Shown here in pieces: positions 9,514 to 18,898 of a stretch of DNA of 64,000 bases. The position numbers were made by a program, and so were the translations under genes. The stretch is from Flavihumibacter fluvii (lineage in GTDB: Bacteria > Bacteroidota > Bacteroidia > Chitinophagales > Chitinophagaceae). The stretch lies in assembly GCF_018595675.2 (NCBI RefSeq), contig NZ_CP092333.1, positions 3,434,001 through 3,498,000 on the forward strand. Direction: 5' to 3'. The notes below the pieces were generated by a model, which searched no databases, was not told the DNA's origin, and worked only from the letters and a program-made list of their open reading frames with translations. Within the stretch, counting starts at the first letter, position 1, and the number at the start of each line of letters is the position of its first letter.

Positions 9514-10620
9514 TTAAACGCGGGTTAATTTTACAGGGGCCGAATGATTGGCATTCCATTGGCAGATGTACAGGTTCTTATCCTGGTCAACACAAACATC
9601 ATGGCAATGGTTAAACACGCGGTCAGGTGCCTGTAAAGTGGGTTTCAGTACATTATTTACATACACAGGTGCGTTGCCGCCTGGATTGGAAATCACCTTG
9701 TTACTGCCATCCAGTATGGTAACAAATCCAGTATCGCCTTTTCTCTCCCCGGCAGCATCTTTCGACCAGCAAACACCGGCATAAATATTATCACCATCGG
9801 GTACTGCACGGCAAACATACATACCTGGTGTATCGATCCGGTACATGAATTTTCCGTCCAGTGAAAACACTTTAAAACAGTTTTCTTCCCTTGATGTACA
9901 TATCAATGTGGGTTTATTTTTATCCCTGTAATCAATCGCAACACCATGGGCATTCACCAGGTTATGTTCCCTGTTTGAATTGTTATGTCCACCAAAATGC
10001 CGGATATACTGTCCCTTACTATTGTATTGAATAATGTAATCAGACCCATAACCGTCTGCCACATAAATATCACCATTTGGCGCAACGGTGGTTTCGGTAG
10101 GCATAAAAGGTTCATTGTCTTTATATATGCCAATGGTACGCGGATGCCCGATCGTAAAGATCACCCGGCCATTCAAATCTGTTTTTACCACCTGCCCTGC
10201 CTGGCTCTTCCAGTTACCGGCCCTGTCCTGGTACCACCCGCAGTCCACTATCAGCAAGAAATCTTCACCGCCTTCTTTGGAAATGGAAAGGCCGTGTCCG
10301 CCTGGCCATCCGGATCCCCAATAGTCAAGTAATTTTCCCGATTGGTCAAAGACCAGGATATTATTATGGGTATTATCGCCCAACATAATCAGCCGGCCTT
10401 TGCTATCCTGTACCATTTCATGGCAGTTGGCCAAAGGGTTACTGTTCACACTGATCTTCGCCCAGCCCTTGTCCACTTTGTATTTGAATGCGCCATGCCC
10501 AATCAGGGTTTCTTCAGGCTGCAGGTTTTTATGGAGGATAGAAAAGGCAAATCCGGTTTTTGCAACTGTAAGTGCAGAGGCCATTGATGAATTCCTGATA
10601 AAGTTTCTCCTGGAGATCAT
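9514..10620 (-). CDS. Exported NHL-repeat / six-bladed beta-propeller protein
   Basis: A 368-residue protein with a Tat-type start (SRRNFIRNSSMASALTVAKT), so it is probably folded in the cytoplasm before export. The body shows NHL-like blades, for example QDSKGRLIMLGDNTHNNILVFDQSGK, here cited only in part: LIMLGDNTHNNILVFD, GDIYVADGYGSDYI and CVDQDKNLYICQWN. Such propellers bind ligands or act as lyases or peptidyl-glycine enzymes, and nothing here selects one role. The gene sits between the DUF1501 gene (20 bp) and the DUF2231 cytochrome gene (0 bp). Several histidines (CHEMVQD, NHCHDVC) could bind metal. Family call good, activity unknown. Confidence 0.75.
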   Translation of the reverse strand: MISRRNFIRNSSMASALTVAKTGFAFSILHKNLQPEETLIGHGAFKYKVDKGWAKISVNSNPLANCHEMVQDSKGRLIMLGDNTHNNILVFDQSGKLLDYWGSGWPGGHGLSISKEGGEDFLLIVDCGWYQDRAGNWKSQAGQVVKTDLNGRVIFTIGHPRTIGIYKDNEPFMPTETTVAPNGDIYVADGYGSDYIIQYNSKGQYIRHFGGHNNSNREHNLVNAHGVAIDYRDKNKPTLICTSREENCFKVFSLDGKFMYRIDTPGMYVCRAVPDGDNIYAGVCWSKDAAGERKGDTGFVTILDGSNKVISNPGGNAPVYVNNVLKPTLQAPDRVFNHCHDVCVDQDKNLYICQWNANHSAPVKLTRV

Positions 10621-10640
10621 AAAATTATTGCTTTAATTAT

Positions 10641-12158
10641 TTAAGATAAAATACCCTTCACTAATTGTCCATGGACATCGGTCAGCCGGAAACGCCGGCC
10701 CTGGTACTTATAGGTGAACCTTTCATGGTTGATCCCCATCAGGTGCATTAAGGTGGCCTGGAAATCATGCACATGTACCGGATCCTTCACAATATTGTAA
10801 CTGAAATCATCTGTTTCCCCATAAGTAAAGCCACTCTTTACCCCCGCACCGGCCATCCACATGGTAAAACAACGCGGATGGTGATCCCGTCCATAATTAT
10901 CCGGGAACAATTTTCCCTGGGAATACACAGTGCGCCCGAATTCACCGCCCCATACCACCAGCGTGTCTTCCAGCAACCCCCTTCTTTTCAGGTCCCTGAT
11001 CAGTGCTGCAGTTGGCTGGTCGGTATCCTTGCATTGTTTGGCCATTCCTGCAGGCAGGCCGCCATGATGGTCCCAGCCCTGGTGATACAGCTGCACAAAC
11101 TTTACATCTTTCTCCAATAGTTTCCTTGCCAGGATACAATTGGCTGCATAAGTGCCGGGATCTTTGCTATCCGGACCATACATCTCAAATATTTCTTCGG
11201 GCTCATCGGATATATCCATCACATCGGGAACGGAAGTCTGCATCCTGTAGGCCATTTCATATTGTGCGATACGGGCTTCCACCTCGGGATCATTGTTCAC
11301 CGCATTCTGGTGTTTATTCAAGGTGGTGAGGTAATCGAGCATTTCCTTCCGGTCTTCCCCGTCATAACCCTCCGGATTATCTAAAAATAACACAGGATCC
11401 TTACCTGCCCTGAACTGCACACCCTGGTGTTCCGATGGCAGGAAACCATTTCCCCACAACCTGGCGTACAAGGGTTGGTCCTTAACAGCATTTTTTGATA
11501 CCAATACAATGAATGAAGGCAGGTTTTCATTATCTGTACCTAAACCATAACTCACCCAGGATCCAATGGAAGGCCGCCCGGGCAACTGATTACCCGTTTG
11601 AAAAAAAGTGATGGCCGGATCATGGTTGATCGCTTCTGAATGGATGGATTTTATAATACATAGCTCATCCACCACCTTTGCAGTATGTGGCAATAATTCA
11701 CTCACCCAGGTTTGCGTTTGACCATGCTGGTTAAACTTATAAATGGATGGCACTACGGGCAATATACTCTGGTTCGAACTCATACTGGTCAGGCGCTGGC
11801 CCTGCCGAACAGAATCCGGAAGCGGCTGCCCAAACATATTCACCAGTTTGGGCTTGTAATCAAAAGTTTCAAATTGTGAAGGCCCGCCACTCATAAATAA
11901 ATACACTACCCTTTTTGCCTTAGGTGCAAAGTGCGGAAGTGCACGGAGTATTTCCTGTTCAATGTTTTCAGGTGCTGAACTTGTTGCCAACTGACCCATT
12001 TCCTTGCCAAAAAGTGTTTTACCAAGCAATGTGCCCAGTGCAACAGAACCAAGTCCCATGGCAGTTTTAGCCAGGAAGTTGCGCCTGTCCAGGCTCTTCT
12101 TGAGTTGATCGAATTCCGGTATATGCGGATCGAATGCTTCATTATGGTTATCACACAT
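10641..12158 (-). CDS. DUF1501 protein (sulfatase-like fold), Tat-exported
   Basis: A 505-residue DUF1501 protein. It has a Tat signal near residues 24-48 (SLDRRNFLAKTAMGLGS) and then the DUF1501 core: YLFMSGGPSQFETFDYKP, IKSIHSEAINHDPA, YHQGWDHHGGL, WGGEFGRTVYS and GRDHHPRCFTMWMAGAG. The fold belongs to the alkaline phosphatase/sulfatase superfamily, and the His/Asp-rich segments look like metal ligands, but no substrate is established. DUF1501 genes are habitually paired with DUF1549/DUF1553 genes such as the one 3 bp upstream here. In Planctomycetes the pair is very common; here it stands in a rhamnose/fucose glycan locus. Confidence 0.85.
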   Translation of the reverse strand: MCDNHNEAFDPHIPEFDQLKKSLDRRNFLAKTAMGLGSVALGTLLGKTLFGKEMGQLATSSAPENIEQEILRALPHFAPKAKRVVYLFMSGGPSQFETFDYKPKLVNMFGQPLPDSVRQGQRLTSMSSNQSILPVVPSIYKFNQHGQTQTWVSELLPHTAKVVDELCIIKSIHSEAINHDPAITFFQTGNQLPGRPSIGSWVSYGLGTDNENLPSFIVLVSKNAVKDQPLYARLWGNGFLPSEHQGVQFRAGKDPVLFLDNPEGYDGEDRKEMLDYLTTLNKHQNAVNNDPEVEARIAQYEMAYRMQTSVPDVMDISDEPEEIFEMYGPDSKDPGTYAANCILARKLLEKDVKFVQLYHQGWDHHGGLPAGMAKQCKDTDQPTAALIRDLKRRGLLEDTLVVWGGEFGRTVYSQGKLFPDNYGRDHHPRCFTMWMAGAGVKSGFTYGETDDFSYNIVKDPVHVHDFQATLMHLMGINHERFTYKYQGRRFRLTDVHGQLVKGILS

Positions 12159-12161
12159 AGC

Positions 12162-15100
12162 TTATCTTTTAGTTAATGCAGCATCAGAATTCAGGATGAC
12201 GCTGGCTACAACAGCATTGGCCGCAACCAAAGCAGGTTCAAGGTTTGTGTCAATTTTATATTGTCCGGCTGTTAACCAGCCTTTCATTTTATGTCGATTT
12301 TGCCGGAATTTCAGTAATTCTTTTTGCTGTAGTTCTGCCAATATATCCAGCTCCTTTTTGTCCGGTATTCTCCCGGTTAATTTTCTATAGACAGCCACAA
12401 TCCCTTTTTGTGCATTACTATCCTTAGCTATTTGCTCTCCCATCACTTTGGCGGCTTCCACGAATGTGGGATCATTCATAGTTACAAGGGCCTGGAGTGG
12501 CGTGTTGGTGGGTTGCCTGCGTACAACACAATAACTACGCGATGTTGCATCGAAGGTGGCCAAGGTCGGATTGGGCACTGAGCGTTTGACCAATACGTAT
12601 AAACTACGCCGGTAGACAGCATTCCCTGTATCAGCCTGGTAGCTGGTATTATTGATCTCCCATAAACCACCGGGCTGGTAAGGCTTCACACTTTTGCCGC
12701 CAATTTCCTGGTTGAGCAGGCCGCTTGCCAATAACGCATTATCGCGGATCATTTCGGCAGTCAATCGAACAGCCGGGCCATGCGATAATAACCTGTTTTC
12801 GGGATCTTTTTCTTTACTGATGGGGCTCTTTGTTGCATCCTGCCGGTAGGTAGATGACATCACGATGAGCTTGTTCAGTTTTTTTACATCCCATCCCGAT
12901 TCGCGGAAAGTTACAGCCAGCCAATCCAGCAATTCAGGATGGCTGGGCATTTCACCCTGGTTACCAAAATCTTCCGTGGTCTTAACCAGTCCTGTACCAA
13001 AGAAGTTCTGCCAGTAACGGTTTACGGCAACCCTCGCTGTTAGCGGATGTTTGGCATTGGTTAGCCAAACCGAAAAACCATATCGGTTCTTTGGTAATTC
13101 TTTTGGAAAGGGCAGGATCGATGAAGGGGTATTTGGAAAAACCTCATCGCCCGGTGCATCATAATTGCCCCTTAATAAAATATGCGTTGTTCGGGGTTTG
13201 GGCATTTCCTGCATCACCATCAGCTCGGGAATATTCTCTGTAGAATCAGCCAGCGCTGTACGCAACTGCTGCAGTTTTTTCTGTTCATCCAGTACTACAG
13301 GATCTACTGCGGAAAAATAATACGCTTTTAAAACACTGCGTTCCTGCTCAGATAATTGTTCCGGTGATTTACCGGTTAATGTTGACCAGCTGGATTGCCC
13401 GGCAATTATTTTAACTTCAAAATCTGTCAGTGCACGATTATACACTATGATATCATCCACTTTGCCACCCTTAAAACCCAGGCCCCTGTCCCATGCACCG
13501 ATCTGCAACCCGGGTTGGTTTGAACCGTTGATGAGGATGTCCTTGGTTAATTGGTCCATTGTCGTTTCCAGTTCCTCCTCAGCGCCATCCATGTATAACT
13601 TCAACCCATTGGCAGTTGAAGACCCATCGTAGGTCATGGCCAACTGTATCCATCTTTCCCGGGGCATACCTTTTTTCGTCACCTTCGTAATGGCATTGGA
13701 TGGTGCAGCATGTGACAGATTCAGCTCCAGTTTATTGTCTTTAAAATACAAATGATAACCACGATAATTGTACAGGCGTTCGGCAATGCATTTGTGAAAA
13801 ATAACGCCTTCCTTAAAATCTTTAGGGATGTAAATACTGATATTGATACTAAATGGATCAGCTTTCCTGAAAACCCCTGCCGGCTTAAGGTCAAGCCATT
13901 CATCACCACCTAAGAGCAGTGCCCTTCCATTTTCCCTGCTTTCAAATACAGGCTTTTCACCGGCTCCTGCATCGAGTCCACGCCGCATCGTTCCTGCTTG
14001 TTTTGGATCATTATTACTGCTTAATGAGCCCTTGTCAAAATTATAGAATGCCTGAAGCCCATTTCGGGGTATTTTTTCTGCTGTAAGCTTTTGGTAGGAT
14101 CTCTTACCAAGCCAGTTGTCAAAATCTGCAGTTGAATTAGTTTTAGTTGCATTGATCTTTTTCTGCTGCTCTGCAACTGACCTGTTAAAGAACTGCAGTA
14201 CTTTTTCCTTTTCTTCTGAGGGTAATAAAATTGTTGGTGACGGCATTGTTCCGTCAAAAGAAATCTGCCCCGCTTCCTTTACATTGTTGAAAAAGCTGAA
14301 CATTTCATAATAGTTCTTTTGTGAGAAGGGATCAAATTTATGGTCATGGCATCTTGCGCAGCCTACTGTAAGTCCCATCATGGCAATCCCGGTCGTATTG
14401 ATCCTGTCTACCACATATTCCGCCTTGAATTCCTCTTCTATGATTCCGCCTTCCAGGTTCTGCTGGTGGAGTCTGTTAAATGCCGTAGCGATCAGCATCT
14501 CTTTTGTTGGATGCGGCATCATATCACCAGCCAGTTGCCATTGTATGAATTTATCATAAGGGAAATTATTATTGAATGCATTGATCACCCAATCACGGTA
14601 AGGGGACATATCCCTGATGGCATCAACAGTATACCCATGCGAGTCGGAAAAGCGTGCAAGGTCAAGCCAATCCACAGCCATCTTTTCACCATAATGTGTT
14701 GATTTAAGCAGCCGGTCAACCTGCTTTTCATAAGCGTCCGGCGAATTGTCTTTGATAAAAGCATCTAACTCTTCAACAGTTGGCGGTAATCCGGTCAGGT
14801 CTAATGAAACCCGCCTCAGCAGAAGTTCCTTATCGGCCTGCTTTGCCGGCTTGATTTTTTCAAGTTCAAGCGTATGCAAAATAAACTGGTCGATAGGGTT
14901 TGAGACCCAGTCCTTTTGCTTTACTTCCGGAACAGCTGGCTTTTCAGGTGCAACAAATGCCCAGTGTGGCTTATATTTTGCACCCTGTTCGATCCACTTG
15001 ATCAGTATGGCTTTTTCTTTGGCTGAAAGATTAAGATGTGATTCAAGTGAAGGCATCCTGTATTCCGGGTCTTCTGAAATGATGCGGTGAAATAGTTCAC

Positions 15101-15398
15101 TGCCATTCAGGTCACCTGGATCAATGGCTACTTTACCCGGACTTTCCCTAAGGCGAGCATATGCAGCTGTATCAATATCTAACCGAAGGCTGGCTTCCTG
15201 TTTGGCTTTATCAGGCCCGTGACAGGAAAAGCATTTGTCAGACAATACCGGCTTTACGTGAAGGTTATAATCTATCTTATCAGGCAGGTTATCATAAGCA
15301 GCCATTACATCTTTGGGAAGATCCGGGGAGCAAGACATCAAATGCAATCCTGCAAACAGGATCAATAAAAACAAAACGGATTTATTCAGGCAATGCAT
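12162..15398 (-). CDS. Planctomycete-type cytochrome c / DUF1549 / LamG / DUF1553 lipoprotein
   Basis: A 1078-residue protein with a lipobox (HLMSC, Cys 23). Domains in order are PSCyt1 with haem motif CFSCH at 56-60, DUF1549 (about 155-370) containing a second CxxCH (CARCHDHKFDP), a LamG/concanavalin-like lectin domain (about 440-680) and DUF1553 (about 780-1040). The LamG insertion suggests glycan binding. The family has no proven reaction; redox or dehydrogenase-like chemistry on sugars is commonly suspected because of the haem domains. It is the first gene of the long minus-strand run leading into the rhamnose pathway, and is divergent from a GH29 gene 93 bp away. Confidence 0.85.
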   Translation of the reverse strand: MHCLNKSVLFLLILFAGLHLMSCSPDLPKDVMAAYDNLPDKIDYNLHVKPVLSDKCFSCHGPDKAKQEASLRLDIDTAAYARLRESPGKVAIDPGDLNGSELFHRIISEDPEYRMPSLESHLNLSAKEKAILIKWIEQGAKYKPHWAFVAPEKPAVPEVKQKDWVSNPIDQFILHTLELEKIKPAKQADKELLLRRVSLDLTGLPPTVEELDAFIKDNSPDAYEKQVDRLLKSTHYGEKMAVDWLDLARFSDSHGYTVDAIRDMSPYRDWVINAFNNNFPYDKFIQWQLAGDMMPHPTKEMLIATAFNRLHQQNLEGGIIEEEFKAEYVVDRINTTGIAMMGLTVGCARCHDHKFDPFSQKNYYEMFSFFNNVKEAGQISFDGTMPSPTILLPSEEKEKVLQFFNRSVAEQQKKINATKTNSTADFDNWLGKRSYQKLTAEKIPRNGLQAFYNFDKGSLSSNNDPKQAGTMRRGLDAGAGEKPVFESRENGRALLLGGDEWLDLKPAGVFRKADPFSINISIYIPKDFKEGVIFHKCIAERLYNYRGYHLYFKDNKLELNLSHAAPSNAITKVTKKGMPRERWIQLAMTYDGSSTANGLKLYMDGAEEELETTMDQLTKDILINGSNQPGLQIGAWDRGLGFKGGKVDDIIVYNRALTDFEVKIIAGQSSWSTLTGKSPEQLSEQERSVLKAYYFSAVDPVVLDEQKKLQQLRTALADSTENIPELMVMQEMPKPRTTHILLRGNYDAPGDEVFPNTPSSILPFPKELPKNRYGFSVWLTNAKHPLTARVAVNRYWQNFFGTGLVKTTEDFGNQGEMPSHPELLDWLAVTFRESGWDVKKLNKLIVMSSTYRQDATKSPISKEKDPENRLLSHGPAVRLTAEMIRDNALLASGLLNQEIGGKSVKPYQPGGLWEINNTSYQADTGNAVYRRSLYVLVKRSVPNPTLATFDATSRSYCVVRRQPTNTPLQALVTMNDPTFVEAAKVMGEQIAKDSNAQKGIVAVYRKLTGRIPDKKELDILAELQQKELLKFRQNRHKMKGWLTAGQYKIDTNLEPALVAANAVVASVILNSDAALTKR

Positions 15399-15491
15399 TT
15401 GTAGAAATTAGATGATACTAAGATAACCTAACTTAGGCGGATTGGATACCTTGGTCCCCTCCTGAAAATTATCCGTCTATTCAACTATTTG

Positions 15492-17180
15492 ATGATGAAA
15501 AATGTCTTTTTGTTTTGGGCAATTCAATTTATTTGCCTGTTTACTTTAAATGCGCAGGAACTGCCATTGGCAAAACCCAGTCCGGTACAGTATAAATGGC
15601 ACGAACAGGAACGGATCATGTTTATCCATTTTGGTGTAGCCACCTGGCTGGGATCAGAATATGACGAGACCGGCAATTTCGATTTGTCCAGGATAAACCC
15701 AACCAAACTGGATACAGATGAATGGTGCAAAACCGCCCAATCATGGGGCGCTAAACAAATCATCTTTGTTGCCAAGCATGTTGGTGGATTTTGCTGGTGG
15801 CCAACAACTACAACTGAGTATGGTGTGCGCAATATTCCCTGGAAAAATGGGAAAGGAGATGTACTTGGTGACCTGGCTAAGTCATGTAAGAAATTCGGGT
15901 TAAACCTTGGCGTTTATATTTACCCCGGCGACCTGCACTATGGTGCAGGGATCGGCAGTGGTGGAAAAACCCAGGACCCGGCCTTGCAGGAAACCTATAA
16001 CAAGGTATTCAGGCAACAATTGACCGAGGTCCTGAAAAACTATGGAGATATGCTGGAAGTGTGGTTCGATGGCAGTTGCGTGATCGATGTTAGTGACATC
16101 CTGGAAAAATATGCCCGTAATGCTGTGATCTTTCAAAGCACGCATGCCACCATCAGGTGGCCAGGAACCGAATCAGGCAAGCTGGCCTATCCAGCCTGGA
16201 ACTCCCTGAAATCTTCCGTACTTAAATCCGGTATCGCCACACAATATGACGATGATCCCGATGGTGATGCCTGGGCGCCTCTGGAAGCTGATGTGACCCT
16301 TTACAACCACAACTGGTTCTGGAGTCCGGCCAATGAACATAAAAGAAGACCAGTTGAGGAACTGATGGAGATTTATTACCGTTCTGCCGGATATGGTGGT
16401 GTACTCTTATTGAATTCCACGCCGGATACAACCGGGAAAATACCCTTTGCAGACCGCGAGCGCTATAAAGCATTTGGGGATGAAATCAACCGGCGATTTG
16501 CACAACCTCTAAGGGCGACAAAGGCTTCCGGCACAAATGAGGTCGCATTGAAGTTCCAAAAACCAACAGCAGTTAATCATGTAATTGTTGAAGAAGATTA
16601 CAGGGAAGGTCATCGGATCCGCGAATATCGTATTGAAGGTAAAGTGGGTACACAATGGCAATTACTTTCAAATGGATCCAGTGTAGGCAGGAAAAAAATA
16701 GATGCATTTCCTACAGTGACGGTCAGCGAAATAAAACTAACTGTTTCAAAATCGGTGAACCGGCCCCTGGTGCGCGCTTTTGCCGCTTATGATGTAAAGA
16801 ACTACATCCACAAATACGAACCCACTGAATCGAAAGAATGGGTGGTTTGTGGCGAATGGAATACCAACACGTTTATTAATGGAAGGGATACGCTTGACCT
16901 GGACCTAAGTAAGTTCATTGATAAACCCGGACAATATGAAGTTAAATTCATTACTGATGTTGTTGTAACAGGTGCTTCTATTGATTCGGCAGTGATCAAC
17001 TTTGAGCGCCAAAATACCATGCAGGAATACCTTATCCGGAAAGATGACAATACTTTTTATATCAACCGCACATCGCAGGTGACACCGAATAGTGTATCCC
17101 TTCTTACACTTTATATGCAATCGGACAATAAGGTATTCCAGAACCGTGGTGTTTTTAAAATAAGGAAAAGGGCGAACTAA
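15492..17180 (+). CDS. Alpha-L-fucosidase, GH29
   Basis: A 562-residue exported GH29 enzyme with a signal peptide (FLFWAIQFICLFTLNAQ). The barrel carries MFIHFGVATWLGSEYDE, FVAKHVGGFCWWPT and, near residue 193, the nucleophile aspartate in LEVWFDGSC, a form typical of the GH29-B branch (alpha-1,3/1,4-fucosidases). A C-terminal beta-sandwich (about 340-440) resembles an F5/8 type C carbohydrate-binding domain. A TTG three bases upstream is a less likely start; ATGs at 15492 and 15495 are both possible. It is the only glycosidase of this block on the plus strand. Its TAA overlaps the TAG of the next, convergent fucosidase gene. Confidence 0.88.
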   Translation: MMKNVFLFWAIQFICLFTLNAQELPLAKPSPVQYKWHEQERIMFIHFGVATWLGSEYDETGNFDLSRINPTKLDTDEWCKTAQSWGAKQIIFVAKHVGGFCWWPTTTTEYGVRNIPWKNGKGDVLGDLAKSCKKFGLNLGVYIYPGDLHYGAGIGSGGKTQDPALQETYNKVFRQQLTEVLKNYGDMLEVWFDGSCVIDVSDILEKYARNAVIFQSTHATIRWPGTESGKLAYPAWNSLKSSVLKSGIATQYDDDPDGDAWAPLEADVTLYNHNWFWSPANEHKRRPVEELMEIYYRSAGYGGVLLLNSTPDTTGKIPFADRERYKAFGDEINRRFAQPLRATKASGTNEVALKFQKPTAVNHVIVEEDYREGHRIREYRIEGKVGTQWQLLSNGSSVGRKKIDAFPTVTVSEIKLTVSKSVNRPLVRAFAAYDVKNYIHKYEPTESKEWVVCGEWNTNTFINGRDTLDLDLSKFIDKPGQYEVKFITDVVVTGASIDSAVINFERQNTMQEYLIRKDDNTFYINRTSQVTPNSVSLLTLYMQSDNKVFQNRGVFKIRKRAN

Positions 17181-18889
17181 AAAATATTACCGGCTATCTT
17201 TAACCCATAAGCGAATTTGCAAGGTGGGTTAGCTGGCAATGTTATTTCCAGTCCGTTTGCTGTTTGTTTCCATCTGGGCCTTGACTTGCTGCCTACTACT
17301 TCCACGCTGTTGATTTTTCCTGCATTTGAAGCAAGTGATTTGATCACTACTACATGCGTTGAAGGCCAGGCCATCAGCCAGGCATACAGGTGTCCGTTGT
17401 TCACTGTAAAACGGAAATCCTGCGAAGTATATGGAGTAGCTGCCTGGTCTGGACCAAGATTTCCCGAAGGCATTACTACTGTTCCTTCACCCCAAAGCTT
17501 CCAGGCAGATGAATTATAAATTCCTTCTGCATTCATGTCCATCCAATCGCCCATATCCTTTAGGGTCTGTTCGCCACCGGGATCAAGTTCACCAGCCGGT
17601 GTCAAAGGAATATTGATCACATAATTTCCATCACGTGAAATGGCTTCCAGCATTTGATGGATCACCATGCTGCTTTCATAAAAAGTTCCTTTCAGGTAAA
17701 ACCATTCACCCAGACCGGATTCTGTTTGCCAGGGCTGGTCTTTTTTTATACCATCGGGAACAATTGATTCAACGTTAACTGCAATAGCCCTTGGATCTTC
17801 ATTTCCTTTCGTAAAGGCCATCGCTTCAAGCCGGCCACCATTTTTTGCCATGCTCTTATTGTATAAATGAGCGATCACCCTCGGGGTCGCATCGGCCCGA
17901 TAACCGCGGCCGGTGAACCAACCACAGAAGGGATAACTACCACCGCCATCGAAATAAATAAAATCGGGCGAAAACTGGTCAATGGCATCTACAACCCGGT
18001 TTGTCCATTTTGTTGCATACCAGCGTGCAAAATCGATATGCTTAGAAAGGTTTCCATCCGGAATACCATGTGATAGGGGATCAGACATCCGGAACGCTAC
18101 AGAATCACCCTTAAATCCAGCCGGATAAACTACATCGTCTTTCAGGTCAATACCATAGAGGTCTTTGAGGTCAAGTCCCTGTTTTTTCCACCAGTTATCT
18201 TTCCCTGTGTAATGTTGTGCACCATCATAAGGCACACCTTTAAGTGGCCCTTCGAGATCGCTTAAAAAAGCAGGCTGGAACCAGAAGAGGGAATAGTCAC
18301 CATGAAATGCAATACCGAATTTCATGCCTTGCTGGTCGGCGGCTTTTTTCCAACCGCCAACGATATCCCGCTTTGGTCCAATGGCAACTGCATTCCAGGG
18401 TTGGTACATGGAATTCCAAAGGTCAAAATTATCATGGTGCATGCCTTGCGCAATCACATACCTCGCACCGGCACGTTTGTATAGTGCCATCAGTTTTTCG
18501 GGATCCCATTTTTCAGCTTTCCATAAAGGTAGCATATCCTTGTACCCGAACTGGCTTGGATGACCAACCCTTTTCAAGTGATGGGGATATACCCGGGTAT
18601 AATCACCCCAGGCATATTTGGGCATATAGATCCATTTGGCATACCAGTCACCATCTTCGCCAATGGATTGCGGTCCCCAGTGCAACCACACCCCGATCTT
18701 CGCTTGCCGGAACCAGGTGGGTGTTTTAAAATGATCCCCTAAAGATGTCCAGGTAGGCTGCACAGGTCCGGCCGCAATTTCAACTGGAACCTGCTCCATC
18801 GGAATGGCTGTTACCGGGTTTTTTGTATCCTGTGAAAAAAGGTCAGTGTAGCCAAAAAAGAAAAAGAGTACAACAAGTTTTGTTTTCAT
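17177..18889 (-). CDS. Alpha-L-fucosidase, GH29 (second, divergent type)
   Basis: A 570-residue GH29 protein with a signal peptide ending near SQ at 19-20. Family segments are QAKIGVWLHWGPQSIGEDG, GARYVIAQGMHHDNFDLWNS, and DFIYFDGGGSYPF, where the Asp is the probable nucleophile. The C-terminal part includes the usual beta-sandwich. It is not closely similar to the neighbouring plus-strand GH29, so the two probably have different linkage specificity. It lies 9 bp downstream of the beta-helix/PDZ/hydrolase gene and is probably co-transcribed with it and GH95. Confidence 0.85.
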   Translation of the reverse strand: MKTKLVVLFFFFGYTDLFSQDTKNPVTAIPMEQVPVEIAAGPVQPTWTSLGDHFKTPTWFRQAKIGVWLHWGPQSIGEDGDWYAKWIYMPKYAWGDYTRVYPHHLKRVGHPSQFGYKDMLPLWKAEKWDPEKLMALYKRAGARYVIAQGMHHDNFDLWNSMYQPWNAVAIGPKRDIVGGWKKAADQQGMKFGIAFHGDYSLFWFQPAFLSDLEGPLKGVPYDGAQHYTGKDNWWKKQGLDLKDLYGIDLKDDVVYPAGFKGDSVAFRMSDPLSHGIPDGNLSKHIDFARWYATKWTNRVVDAIDQFSPDFIYFDGGGSYPFCGWFTGRGYRADATPRVIAHLYNKSMAKNGGRLEAMAFTKGNEDPRAIAVNVESIVPDGIKKDQPWQTESGLGEWFYLKGTFYESSMVIHQMLEAISRDGNYVINIPLTPAGELDPGGEQTLKDMGDWMDMNAEGIYNSSAWKLWGEGTVVMPSGNLGPDQAATPYTSQDFRFTVNNGHLYAWLMAWPSTHVVVIKSLASNAGKINSVEVVGSKSRPRWKQTANGLEITLPANPPCKFAYGLKIAGNIF

Positions 18890-18898
18890 GGCTTCTGA

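Noticed and set aside
15427-15437. Palindrome CCTAACTTAGG between the divergent DUF1553 and GH29 genes
   Set aside because: Short (5-bp arms) and not linked to a recognisable promoter; too likely by chance to list as a site.
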